Assembly: GCF_011683955.1 (NCBI RefSeq)
Contig: NZ_JAAQPI010000028.1
Span: 1 to 64,000, forward strand
Origin: Pseudomaricurvus alkylphenolicus
Lineage (GTDB): Bacteria > Pseudomonadota > Gammaproteobacteria > Pseudomonadales > Cellvibrionaceae
DNA: 64,000 nucleotides
Direction: 5' to 3'
Both the position numbers and the translations under genes were made by a program. Shown here in pieces: positions 1 to 6,964 of this stretch (its first letter is position 1; each line of letters opens with the position of its first letter). The notes under the pieces were generated by a model. It was not told where the DNA came from. It saw only the letters and a program-made list of their open reading frames with translations, and did no database searches.

Positions 1-128
1 TGGTGGCAACAGCTTCTTAAGTACCGCTTCTTTCCTTTCTGGTGAATAGTGTTTCACTCATTCCTCATCAGCCCCCTGTTCAAGTTTTCAACAATTTAGG
101 GGGTGACATCTATCCTGACACAGGGGGC

Positions 129-143
129 GTGCCATAAGCAACC
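129..143 (-). repeat. degenerate copy of intergenic 15-bp cassette motif
   Basis: GTGCCATAAGCAACC matches the GTGCCAAAAGCGGAC motif at 11 of 15 positions. It sits just downstream of the 155-565 gene in that gene's direction, as expected for a boundary copy. It is the weakest copy and could be chance. Confidence 0.3.
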
Positions 144-154
144 ATCGGCTTTTG

Positions 155-565
155 CTAAGCTTCATTCTTGAAGCACTCCGCTACCGATGACCCGAAGGAA
201 AGTGCGATCACAGCGCCCGAACACAAGATGGAAAGTTGATACAGCAAGATACTTGGACCGGAATATATAATAAGCCCGGTTACCGAGTACATTATATACG
301 CTAATAGCAATCCTGCGGAATAGGCATACCTCCCCCACCGTTTGAACAAAAATAACCCCAAAATTCCGGCGATATGGATTAATGCGAACACAGCGAGAAC
401 TAAGTTCTTTACTATCTGTTCCCTTTCTCCTACCGGGGAGTATGAATAATACATGGCCACTGCTTCCTCAAGACCTACGGAGGGAAATGCAGATTCCACA
501 AGTCTGGCTACCAAAGCCAGCGCAACGCTTGTAATAAGTAAAATTCTAAATTGGGTTTTTGTCAT
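155..565 (-). CDS. small integral membrane protein, unknown function
   Basis: A 136-residue protein made almost wholly of hydrophobic segments. I see about four membrane spans, near residues 8-26, 52-72, 80-102 and 106-125, so it is very likely in the inner membrane. No family is recognised. It is the last member of a run of single small genes on the minus strand, and a copy of the GTGCCAAAAGCGGAC motif lies upstream of its start at 628-642. By position it could be cargo of a cassette-like array, but no function can be read from the sequence. Confidence 0.6.
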   Translation of the reverse strand: MTKTQFRILLITSVALALVARLVESAFPSVGLEEAVAMYYSYSPVGEREQIVKNLVLAVFALIHIAGILGLFLFKRWGRYAYSAGLLLAYIMYSVTGLIIYSGPSILLYQLSILCSGAVIALSFGSSVAECFKNEA

Positions 566-627
566 ATCAAGTCGTTAGTAAGCATTGGGCAGATTGAACA
601 TAGAATTTGAGTTGTACTTACCACAAC

Positions 628-642
628 GTGCCAAAAGCGGAC
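628..642 (-). repeat. intergenic 15-bp cassette motif, copy 2
   Basis: GTGCCAAAAGCGGAC (plus strand) between the 155-565 and 690-1157 genes. Read on the coding strand it is GTCCGCTTTTGGCAC. Confidence 0.7.
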
Positions 643-689
643 TCCCGTTGAGCCTTTCGCGACGACACCAGCGCCGTTTGAATTTGCTG

Positions 690-1157
690 CTATTCAATAT
701 CCAATAATCTGCGATACCAACTATCTTCTACGAAGATTCCGCCCTCTTCAGCTATCGACAGAGTGTAATCCCCTTTTTCTAGCCCTGCTATCTGATATTC
801 GACATCAAAGGCACAAACACAAGCTGCAAGAGAAGGCATAATTGGCTTATATATTAACGATATGTGATTGCCATCCAAGTGGTAGTCACCGAATAACCAA
901 GTTGTTCCGCAGTTAGGAACAGCATATCCTTCCACTATCAAGGTATTGCCGTTCCAGTATTTCCTTGATATCGAATCCTTCCAAGCATCCTCTTGATCGT
1001 CACATCTCTCAAAGGAGAAACGAAGATTGTCATTTAATTCTCCGCCAAAATAAACGCCAAGTATCGTTGGGCCCGCCATAACATTAAAGACAAAGACAGC
1101 CAGCGCTGTAGCCAGGGTAAGAATGAGCCCAAGTACGATCTTATTTGTTCTTAGCAT
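690..1157 (-). CDS. small exported or membrane-anchored hypothetical protein
   Basis: A 155-residue protein with one hydrophobic N-terminal segment (about residues 7-29) that looks like a signal anchor or uncleaved signal peptide. The rest is polar and contains six cysteines (RCDD, NCGT and ACVCAF contexts), which suggests a disulfide-bonded periplasmic domain. No family is recognised. It lies between two copies of the 15-bp intergenic motif, consistent with being one unit of the array. Confidence 0.55.
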   Translation of the reverse strand: MLRTNKIVLGLILTLATALAVFVFNVMAGPTILGVYFGGELNDNLRFSFERCDDQEDAWKDSISRKYWNGNTLIVEGYAVPNCGTTWLFGDYHLDGNHISLIYKPIMPSLAACVCAFDVEYQIAGLEKGDYTLSIAEEGGIFVEDSWYRRLLDIE

Positions 1158-1185
1158 AATGTCTGTGGCTACTTAACGCCCCTTT

Positions 1186-1200
1186 GTGCCAGGAGCGGAC
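1186..1200 (-). repeat. intergenic 15-bp cassette motif, copy 3
   Basis: GTGCCAGGAGCGGAC. On the coding strand the motif is followed 8 bases later by GTTAAGT, which fits GTTRRRY, the consensus of one end of an integron attC site. Confidence 0.7.
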
Positions 1201-1252
1201 TGATACAATTGACTCTCGTAGCACGTCGCACGGCTTCCAAAGTCTATGTTTA

Positions 1253-1588
1253 TTACTTGAATCCAAGGTTTCGCTCCCGCAGCCAAACCTGCGCACCGAA
1301 GGCCTCAGGGCCATCACCTTCAGCAATTGCCCTGATTTTTGCAATACATCTCTGCTGTAGCTCTTGGTTCTCTCCGGAGATATCGACCAGGAGAAACGCC
1401 CCCCATTGGCCAGCAACTTCATGATCAAGAATGCTTTGGGCTTCATCCATACAATTGTCGGTAATGAGTTGTTTTGCAATATCTGCCATTGTCTCTGCGG
1501 CTAAATTTGCTTTTGAGACGCTCTTGGGGTCGCCGTAATTCATATCCGCGTGGATTTGTGCGCATTCAATAAATTTTTCGATGCTCAT
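1253..1588 (-). CDS. DUF2019-like small protein
   Basis: A 111-residue, probably all-helical cytoplasmic protein. The run from ADMNYGDPKSVSKAN through the Ala-rich middle to the C-terminal GAQVWLRERN resembles the DUF2019 pattern of a HEAT-like helical pair ending in a conserved Leu-Arg-Glu segment. Families of this kind are frequent among orphan immunity or cassette genes. The assignment comes from recognition of the pattern, not from a search. Motif copies flank it on both sides. Confidence 0.6.
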   Translation of the reverse strand: MSIEKFIECAQIHADMNYGDPKSVSKANLAAETMADIAKQLITDNCMDEAQSILDHEVAGQWGAFLLVDISGENQELQQRCIAKIRAIAEGDGPEAFGAQVWLRERNLGFK

Positions 1589-1624
1589 AATTCAGTTACA
1601 TTTAAATACTTAACAGGCGAAAAT

Positions 1625-1639
1625 GTGCCAAAAGCGGCC
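1625..1639 (-). repeat. intergenic 15-bp cassette motif, copy 4
   Basis: GTGCCAAAAGCGGCC. On the coding strand GTTAAGT follows 10 bases after the motif, as at copy 3. Confidence 0.7.
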
Positions 1640-1675
1640 AGATTTCATGCGGCTGCAACCTTTTTTCAAAGCCAC

Positions 1676-2215
1676 TTACGGGTAAATATTTTCTGGCTCA
1701 ACATTGAGGACAATCTCACAATCACAACCGCCTCCTTTTGCCATTAGAGCCATCAAAGTCGTCGCTGTATCTGCAGAGTTATTAGAAAGCCATTCCTTCG
1801 ATAAAGTGTAATCGTGGTTGCATCCCCTTTCCTGCACGGCTTCATCTAACCAATCCAAAAGATCTTCTAACTCGGTTTGATCAAGAGGCATCCATGAAAG
1901 GCGATCTTCACTTTCACCCATAAGGTCGAAGGGGTCACAACCCACGGCCAGGTCCCAGTCATCATTGATACGTTCACTTGCTAAGAAGTCGGTCAGCTTT
2001 TCAAGATCAACCGAGTTTCTCCGAGCCCATTGCGCAGAAAACTGAAAGTTGTTCTCGTGCCCGTTTTCAATTATGTTTTTCCCTACATACTCAACAAGAG
2101 AAAGAAGTTGATTTCTGTCTAAGGGAGAGAGATTAGCTCTTGTACTCTGTCGCTTTGCTATTTCCGCACGAATAGCCTCTTGCCTCAACTGCTTTTTGCT
2201 CTTATTGGTCATCAT
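1676..2215 (-). CDS. DUF2695-type protein, two-domain
   Basis: A 179-residue cytoplasmic protein. The C-terminal half has the layout CNHDYTLSKEWLSNN (about residues 132-146) followed by GGGCDCEIVLNV, which I recognise as the DUF2695 pattern of a C-N-H-[DT] start and a C-x-C-E-[IV] end. The N-terminal half repeats a similar helical layout (NGHENNFQFSAQWARRN) and may be a duplicated, diverged copy. Function is unknown; the family turns up near toxin/immunity loci. It starts with two consecutive Met codons. Confidence 0.65.
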   Translation of the reverse strand: MMTNKSKKQLRQEAIRAEIAKRQSTRANLSPLDRNQLLSLVEYVGKNIIENGHENNFQFSAQWARRNSVDLEKLTDFLASERINDDWDLAVGCDPFDLMGESEDRLSWMPLDQTELEDLLDWLDEAVQERGCNHDYTLSKEWLSNNSADTATTLMALMAKGGGCDCEIVLNVEPENIYP

Positions 2216-2293
2216 TCTATCTTCATGTATGCCTAATTGCGTGTTAAATGGACTCTGTGACCTACATGGTAATGATTACTTATGGTCCCAGTA

Positions 2294-2308
2294 GTGCCAA
2301 GAGCGGAC
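2294..2308 (-). repeat. intergenic 15-bp cassette motif, copy 5
   Basis: GTGCCAAGAGCGGAC. This spacer also carries GCGTTAAAC on the coding strand before the motif and TTTAACACGC near its far end, an imperfect inverted pair that makes the spacer look like a recombination site. Confidence 0.7.
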
Positions 2309-2344
2309 AGTTTAACGCCCAGCGCACACATTGAGCGAGCCAGA

Positions 2345-2704
2345 CTACGATTGTCGTGCATCTACGTATCCCACTACTGCATAGGTTACATTACCCGTAA
2401 CCTTGTTGGTTCGTCTAATTACCTTTGCCACTTTTCCCTTTAAGATTGGTAATTGATTGCTCCATTGAACACTTATTTCAGAGCCACCTGATGTTTTGGC
2501 CAAAACCAAGATCATTCCTGAATCTCTTACCCCTGGACTTGTACCTTTTAGACAGCATATTGTTGCCTGTATTTCTTCGTCTTTAAACATGCTTACGGCA
2601 CCAAGCAGAATAGAACCGTAGACAACAAAAACAACAGCAGCAGCCTTCCAGAAACCTTTTCTGGCGTTCTTGAATATTTGCTCTCTATCGGTGGTCATTT
2701 GCAT
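2345..2704 (-). CDS. small membrane-anchored hypothetical protein
   Basis: A 119-residue protein with one N-terminal membrane segment (about residues 19-40) followed by a domain rich in beta-forming residues (about 45-119). The layout suggests an inner-membrane anchor with a periplasmic or cytosolic beta domain. No family is recognised. It lies between motif copies 5 and 6 and is read in the same direction as its neighbours. Confidence 0.55.
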   Translation of the reverse strand: MQMTTDREQIFKNARKGFWKAAAVVFVVYGSILLGAVSMFKDEEIQATICCLKGTSPGVRDSGMILVLAKTSGGSEISVQWSNQLPILKGKVAKVIRRTNKVTGNVTYAVVGYVDARQS

Positions 2705-2737
2705 TACGCTGAGTGAACGAGTAAACGGGGCTCAGTA

Positions 2738-2752
2738 GTGCCAAAAGCAGAC
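2738..2752 (-). repeat. intergenic 15-bp cassette motif, copy 6
   Basis: GTGCCAAAAGCAGAC. It lies immediately next to the stop codon of the 2756-3109 gene. Confidence 0.65.
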
Positions 2753-2755
2753 TGT

Positions 2756-3109
2756 TCACTGCCCCCACTTCTCCAGAATCTGATCTAGCGTTTTTAACAC
2801 CTTTTGGCGTTTAGTGCCTCCATTGATACCTTTTGGTAACTTGCAGTACCAAGGGTGCCAGTAGTGCTCATGCGGCGGATGAATGTCGCGAGTAGAAGGA
2901 TGAACTTTCTTCTCAAAATAAGCCTTGCATTCCTTTACCTGTTCAATGCTCGCGAACTGGAAAGTAAATCCACATACCTCTGCTAAATAAACCCATTTCT
3001 CAATGAGGTTATCTCTGCTTTTTTTAACAGGAATCCCTCCTTCATTGTACGTACTCATGAAATCTGAGTGTTTTTTGGGATCAGCAATTTCTCTCCATAC
3101 TCTACTCAT
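2756..3109 (-). CDS. hypothetical protein with His/Trp-rich centre
   Basis: A 117-residue protein. The central stretch HPPHEHYWHPWYCKLPKG (about residues 77-94) is dense in His, Trp and Tyr and could bind a metal. The ends are basic and helical. It resembles small uncharacterised proteins of cassette arrays and immunity loci, but I cannot name a family. Its stop codon abuts motif copy 6, which is the tightest gene-motif junction in the array. Confidence 0.55.
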   Translation of the reverse strand: MSRVWREIADPKKHSDFMSTYNEGGIPVKKSRDNLIEKWVYLAEVCGFTFQFASIEQVKECKAYFEKKVHPSTRDIHPPHEHYWHPWYCKLPKGINGGTKRQKVLKTLDQILEKWGQ

Positions 3110-3121
3110 GCAAGATTTCCC

Positions 3122-3313
3122 TTAACAGCTTCTCCATAGTGCCAAAAGCTGACTGATTGAGTATTTATGCTTTGGCCCATTGTTCAGTATCATCGGCAGG
3201 CGTTGTAAATTCTCGATCATCCATAATGTCAAATAACAAAATAATTTAGTGGTACTCAGAGGACTGCCAGATCCGATAAAATCTATCTCGTCGGGAATTA
3301 CAGTGTAAGTCAA
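3122..3313 (-). pseudogene. possible frameshifted small cassette gene
   Basis: An open frame from a TTG codon at 3313 starts plausibly (MTYTVIPDEIDFIGSGSP) but runs through motif copy 7 at its C-terminus, which no other gene here does. In another frame a second frame from ATG 3224 to TAA 3165 encodes MDDREFTTPADDTEQWAKA and stops just before the motif, like the other genes. A single-base indel near 3224 would join the two into a short protein ending at the usual place. This is an inference; the stretch could also be non-coding. Confidence 0.3.
3139..3153 (-). repeat. intergenic 15-bp cassette motif, copy 7
   Basis: GTGCCAAAAGCTGAC. GTTAAGG follows on the coding strand about 12 bases later. 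This is the rightmost copy; none is seen around the next two genes. Confidence 0.65.
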
Positions 3314-3325
3314 GGTTTATACATC

Positions 3326-3883
3326 CTAGTGTATATGCGGCCAAACTTTTTGAAATTGGAACCCAGTAAGCCCTGAGTTTTGAACTTCCTGATAAAATTC
3401 CTCGTTCACAAATATCGCGACACGGTGGTAACCGTATAACTTGAATATTGGTGCTCCTCCAAGCTCATTTTCCGAGAACCAGTACCTTTCTACATTCATA
3501 ATTTCACCTGAAGAAAACCTTTCTATGATGGACCTATTCTCGTCTAATGCCTGAATTACACGAGTGACATTTATTATGTAATACTCATAATTGAGAACGG
3601 GCAGCAATTCAACGTCCTTTGAAAGAAAATTGGCTAGTCGTTTGACTCCTCTTTTACTTATTGTAGGGAGGCACCAAAATTCCGGAAAATCACTTAACAG
3701 CTTATGCTGATCTTCTTTATTTTCGACTATTGCCTCAACTTGGACCGGCGTCCATTTTCCTTTCAAAGAACGCGCCTCACGAATTTCTTCGAGGCATTCT
3801 GACTTATTTTCGTCTGTGAGCGTGAGCCACAGATACTTATCGGGCTCTGCCTGTAAGCGGTATATGTTACTAGACATTGGCAC
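3326..3883 (-). CDS. Imm11/Imm43-like (DUF1629-type) immunity protein
   Basis: A 185-residue cytoplasmic protein. The C-terminus, SGLTGFQFQKVWPH, has the Gly-Phe-x-Phe-x-Lys-Val-Trp ending seen in DUF1629/Imm11- and Imm43-type proteins, and the middle has the PVLNYEYYIINVTRVIQALD segment typical of that group. Such proteins neutralise polymorphic toxins, and orphan copies cluster in polyimmunity loci. No toxin gene is present in the window. The family match is by eye and moderately secure. Confidence 0.55.
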   Translation of the reverse strand: MPMSSNIYRLQAEPDKYLWLTLTDENKSECLEEIREARSLKGKWTPVQVEAIVENKEDQHKLLSDFPEFWCLPTISKRGVKRLANFLSKDVELLPVLNYEYYIINVTRVIQALDENRSIIERFSSGEIMNVERYWFSENELGGAPIFKLYGYHRVAIFVNEEFYQEVQNSGLTGFQFQKVWPHIH

Positions 3884-3963
3884 AGGTTTTATGCTGAAAA
3901 GCTACAGTAAGTGCATCTTTTTCATTCGACCTACCTGCGATAACTAGATAATAACTGGTACGA

Positions 3964-4353
3964 CTACAATGTATTTGAAAACGCATTAACTAGCTCCTTG
4001 TCTCGATCAGTTTTGCATGCCTGCTTTAACACGCGAGGAAGATAATACTTGACCAAGTCTCGCTTTGATGGATTCATGGGGATGTATCGGGATACTACTT
4101 CAATGAAACAAGTAACAGACATTATTGAAGAAAAGGCTTCATACCCTTTAGCACTAGCGAAAGGAATTTTGCTAAGGTAGTGTTGCGCCAAGAGAATTTG
4201 GTCTTTCCTTTTCCATGTTCGGTGCGGAATAAGCGAAATAGCTTCTCCCCAGTTATCGCTCGATACAGGATATGTAGTTAAGAGCCATGTAGAAGCTTCG
4301 TTCGAATCCATTGCCCTTAGCTGGCGGCACAACTTTCTAAGCCTTTCGTCCAT
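3964..4353 (-). CDS. hypothetical protein, helical, possible immunity-type
   Basis: A 129-residue, mostly helical, basic protein with a Trp-rich N-terminal third (STWLLTTYP, SDNWGEAI, HRTWKRKD). No family is recognised. It is the first gene of the minus-strand run of small genes. No copy of the 15-bp motif flanks it, so it may lie outside the cassette-like section. The 4354-4667 stretch upstream is AT-rich and holds no gene I can support. Confidence 0.5.
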   Translation of the reverse strand: MDERLRKLCRQLRAMDSNEASTWLLTTYPVSSDNWGEAISLIPHRTWKRKDQILLAQHYLSKIPFASAKGYEAFSSIMSVTCFIEVVSRYIPMNPSKRDLVKYYLPRVLKQACKTDRDKELVNAFSNTL

Positions 4354-4667
4354 AAACCCTTCAAATTCTCAGTTCTTTCTATACATATACACTATATTCG
4401 AAGTCCTCGTGGCATGATTTACCATGTCAGACTGACGTATATACTCAGAAGGGAGATTAGGACGGACAGCTAAATCCCTTTGAGATCAATGACAACCTTA
4501 ATTCCTTATAAGTCTGGAGTGTTATATCACGTCGCGGCGATCTGTTTCTACAACTCTGGGGCTTTAGGCTGCATTTTGTCTAAATTATGGGCATCCAAAA
4601 AGCTTTATATTAGAACTAGCTAACAGTCCGCATTGGGTTAACACCAGCCCCTTACACCCCCAATTCC

Positions 4668-4710
4668 TAACGCTAATGACATCAGTATTTAGCGCTAGCG
4701 TTAGCGCTAA
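4668..4710 (+). promoter_or_regulatory. iteron/operator-like TTAGCGCTAA repeats upstream of AlpA-like gene
   Basis: Three related units occur in 43 bp: TAACGCTAA (4668-4676), TTAGCGCTA (4689-4697) and TTAGCGCTAA (4701-4710). The last two are themselves near-palindromic and sit about 80 bp before the AlpA-like start. They could be an autoregulatory operator or Rep/AlpA binding iterons. Confidence 0.5.
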
Positions 4711-4791
4711 GAGAAATTTTTACTGCTAACGTCGATGACCTGCGCCGGTATGAAACAGTGCTCCCACATCAATCATCAAGGGAGTACCCAA

Positions 4792-5028
4792 ATGAATACC
4801 ATCACCAATGTAGCCACACCCAGGGCCTTTACCGAAAAGGAAGCCGCCAACTATATCTGCATGAGCCGGTCATATCTTGCTCAATCCAGAATGGACGGCA
4901 ACCGCGATAACCGCACCCCTGCCCCACCCTTTATCAAGATCGGGCGATCCGTCCGCTACCTGAAAGAGGATCTGGATCTCTGGCTCAACAGCTTTAGCAA
5001 GCTGGAACACCTGGGGCAAGCGGTATGA
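4792..5028 (+). CDS. AlpA-family excisionase/transcriptional regulator
   Basis: A 78-residue MerR-like winged-helix DNA-binding protein. FTEKEAANYICMSRSYLAQSR forms the helix-turn-helix, and PPFIKIGRSVRYLKEDLDLWL is the wing and C-terminal helix, the usual AlpA pattern (Pfam Phage_AlpA). I chose the ATG at 4792 because AAGGGAG lies 8 bases ahead; a longer frame from 4735 lacks a comparable site. AlpA proteins activate or excise integrative elements. The 4689-4710 repeats upstream are a likely binding site. The stop overlaps the next frame as ATGA. Confidence 0.8.
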   Translation: MNTITNVATPRAFTEKEAANYICMSRSYLAQSRMDGNRDNRTPAPPFIKIGRSVRYLKEDLDLWLNSFSKLEHLGQAV

Positions 5029-5264
5029 GAGCCCGGGAAAGACGCCCTTACCGGCCCAGACCTAAAGCTCTGTTTGCGGCCGAATCTCCCCGGAAATCCC
5101 CTATAGGGGATTCCGGACCATATTCCAGACGCCACTCCCTTATAAGGGAGCCGGAGATGGCTGCCGCTACCCCAATCCCTTATAAGGGATCAAACCCGGG
5201 TCTAATCCCGGGATTCCCTTATAAGGGTTTGATCGCCCCCCTTCGGCCTATAGGTCAAATCTGA
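5025..5264 (+). CDS. short open frame across the palindrome field, doubtful
   Basis: A 79-codon frame coupled to the AlpA-like gene by ATGA overlap and ending 10 bases before rep. Its product is Arg/Pro/Gly-rich, and the recurring PYKG segments are simply the translation of the CCCTTATAAGGG palindromes. It could be a real, translationally coupled peptide, or the spacing could be accidental over an origin or regulatory region. I favour the latter. Confidence 0.25.
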   Translation: MRARERRPYRPRPKALFAAESPRKSPIGDSGPYSRRHSLIREPEMAAATPIPYKGSNPGLIPGFPYKGLIAPLRPIGQI

Positions 5265-5327
5265 GCTATAGGTCATGACAGAGACCACCAATCGGTTCCG
5301 ACCCTACGATCGCCTAGAACCTATAGG
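5095..5327. repeat. field of short perfect palindromes between AlpA-like gene and rep
   Basis: Perfect palindromes occur at 5095-5112 (AATCCCCTATAGGGGATT), 5135-5150 (CTCCCTTATAAGGGAG), 5175-5190 (ATCCCTTATAAGGGAT) and 5216-5227 (CCCTTATAAGGG). CCTATAGG cores follow at 5247-5254 and 5320-5327, with a GCTATAGG variant at 5265-5272. CTATAGGTCA occurs twice, directly before the rep start. The density suggests a Rep/AlpA target, a nicking origin or a translational control region. Confidence 0.8.
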
Positions 5328-6951
5328 TACTCGCCAGTGCTCTGACTGGCGGGAATCGATCTTTAGGCGCCACCCCTCCTTTATGCATCCTCTCGTAGAT
5401 CAATACGAGAAGCGAGGTCTAGAGTCCGGTCATGTAGCCGCCAATGCGTGGCTTCGCCAGACCAGTAACCGAATGAAGCTGGGGCAGACCGGGCTTTTGC
5501 TGGACTCCCCCGAAGAAGCACTGACCCAATACGCCAAGGTAAAGGCCAGAAGAACCGAGAGAGACCTGTTCGATGCCCTAAAGCGCATGGACAGCCCAGT
5601 AGCGGTTGACCTTATCCGGAAGCTGGTGGAGCGCACCGGCATTTCCTTCCCCACATTGCCCGACGATCCCACCAAAGATGAAACCGCCGCCGCGTTGATG
5701 CGGACCTTTGATGAAAGCTGGTGGCGTCGCCAACTCAGAACGTGGCAGTGGTCGGACATGGAATCCCTGTGCCGGGAACTGGGGCTTGTGAGCAAGCGCA
5801 AGGGAATCTATATCAGTGATTTCTCTTTCAAGCGCTGCCAGGGCCAAAAGGTCAAGAACCGTCGCTTGCTGGAGGCCATGGAGGCGGAAAACGAGTGTGG
5901 GCAGGTCTATAGCCTTGCGGAATTGAGTGACGTTTCAGTCTCAAACCCGGAGAACCGTCGCAATGAATTAATGGTACGCATGAGGGGATTTGAGGAGACC
6001 GCCAAGAATTCCGATGAACAATGGTGCGGTATGTTCTATACCCTCACCTGCCCGAGTAAGTATCACGCTACACATCAGACCGGAGAGCCCAATAGCAAAT
6101 TCAACGGCTCTTCCCCCAAAGAGGCCAATGCGTATCTGAATAAGGTCTGGCAACGGGTGCGGTCGGCTTGGCACCGGCGGGACTATCACTGCTTCGGCTT
6201 TCGGGTGGTTGAACCTCACCACGACGGCACACCCCACTGGCATTTGATGCTGTTCTTTCCCCAGGCAGTGGCCCAGCAAGCAACCGACATTTTCCAGCGC
6301 TACGCCTTGCAGGAGGACGGCGACGAACCCGGAGCCGACCAGTATCGGTTTAAGGCGGTATCCATCGATCCAGCCAAGGGGAGCGCCACAGGCTATATCG
6401 CCAAATACATCTCCAAGAATATTGATGGGCATGGTATCGAGGCGGATCTATATGGACAGGACGCCAGTTCCAGCGCTGCTCGAATAGCCGCCTGGGCCTC
6501 CTTATGGGGAATTCGGCAGTTTCAGCAGATCGGCGGCCCCAGTGTCACCGTATGGCGAGAGCTGCGCCGCCTGGAATCCAAGAATATATCCAAGGAACTC
6601 CTCAAGCAGATTACTGAAGCTGCGGACGCCAGTGACTGGGAGACTTATACCCGATTGATGGGCGGGGCTATCTGCCCCCGCAAAGAGCGCCCTATTCGGG
6701 CATGGCTCGTTCGGAAGGCGGAAAAGAATCAGTATGGGGAATTCGTCAAGAAGCTCAAGGGAATTGTTTTTGGCCCCCTGGAGCTGACAACTCGGCTCCA
6801 TGAATGGACCGTCAGGGTCGCGCAGAGTAATTCCGGCTCGGATTCAGAGGACGCTGAAACCACTGCCAATTTAAACGCGAGTGCCGCCAGTATGGCGGCA
6901 GACTTCCGCGCACCGCCGCAGGCGTGCGCCACCTTGGAGTTCTGTCAATAA
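5275..6951 (+). CDS. replication endonuclease, GPA-type HUH protein
   Basis: A 558-residue rolling-circle initiator related to phage P2 gpA. The HUH metal site is visible as PHHDGTPHWHLMLFF around residues 315-328 (HWH near 321-323). The paired catalytic tyrosines are in GYIAKYISKN (Tyr about 374 and 378, Y-x3-Y). Such enzymes nick one strand at an origin and stay bound through tyrosine. The CTATAGGTCA repeats and palindromes just upstream are good origin candidates. The gene ends 14 bp from the convergent NACHT gene. Confident on family; whether the element still replicates is unknown. Confidence 0.88.
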   Translation: MTETTNRFRPYDRLEPIGTRQCSDWRESIFRRHPSFMHPLVDQYEKRGLESGHVAANAWLRQTSNRMKLGQTGLLLDSPEEALTQYAKVKARRTERDLFDALKRMDSPVAVDLIRKLVERTGISFPTLPDDPTKDETAAALMRTFDESWWRRQLRTWQWSDMESLCRELGLVSKRKGIYISDFSFKRCQGQKVKNRRLLEAMEAENECGQVYSLAELSDVSVSNPENRRNELMVRMRGFEETAKNSDEQWCGMFYTLTCPSKYHATHQTGEPNSKFNGSSPKEANAYLNKVWQRVRSAWHRRDYHCFGFRVVEPHHDGTPHWHLMLFFPQAVAQQATDIFQRYALQEDGDEPGADQYRFKAVSIDPAKGSATGYIAKYISKNIDGHGIEADLYGQDASSSAARIAAWASLWGIRQFQQIGGPSVTVWRELRRLESKNISKELLKQITEAADASDWETYTRLMGGAICPRKERPIRAWLVRKAEKNQYGEFVKKLKGIVFGPLELTTRLHEWTVRVAQSNSGSDSEDAETTANLNASAASMAADFRAPPQACATLEFCQ

Positions 6952-6964
6952 CTGTACGCTCACT

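Noticed and set aside
1-4353. Classical integron with attC sites
   Set aside because: The spacers have a common motif and GTTRRRY-like ends, but the order and orientation of R sites do not match attC clearly and no integrase is in the window. Kept only as a hypothesis in the findings.
4600-4700. A third tRNA-Pro att copy marking the left end of the NACHT element
   Set aside because: Only short runs such as ACACCCCC match; the 3' half of the tRNA is not present.
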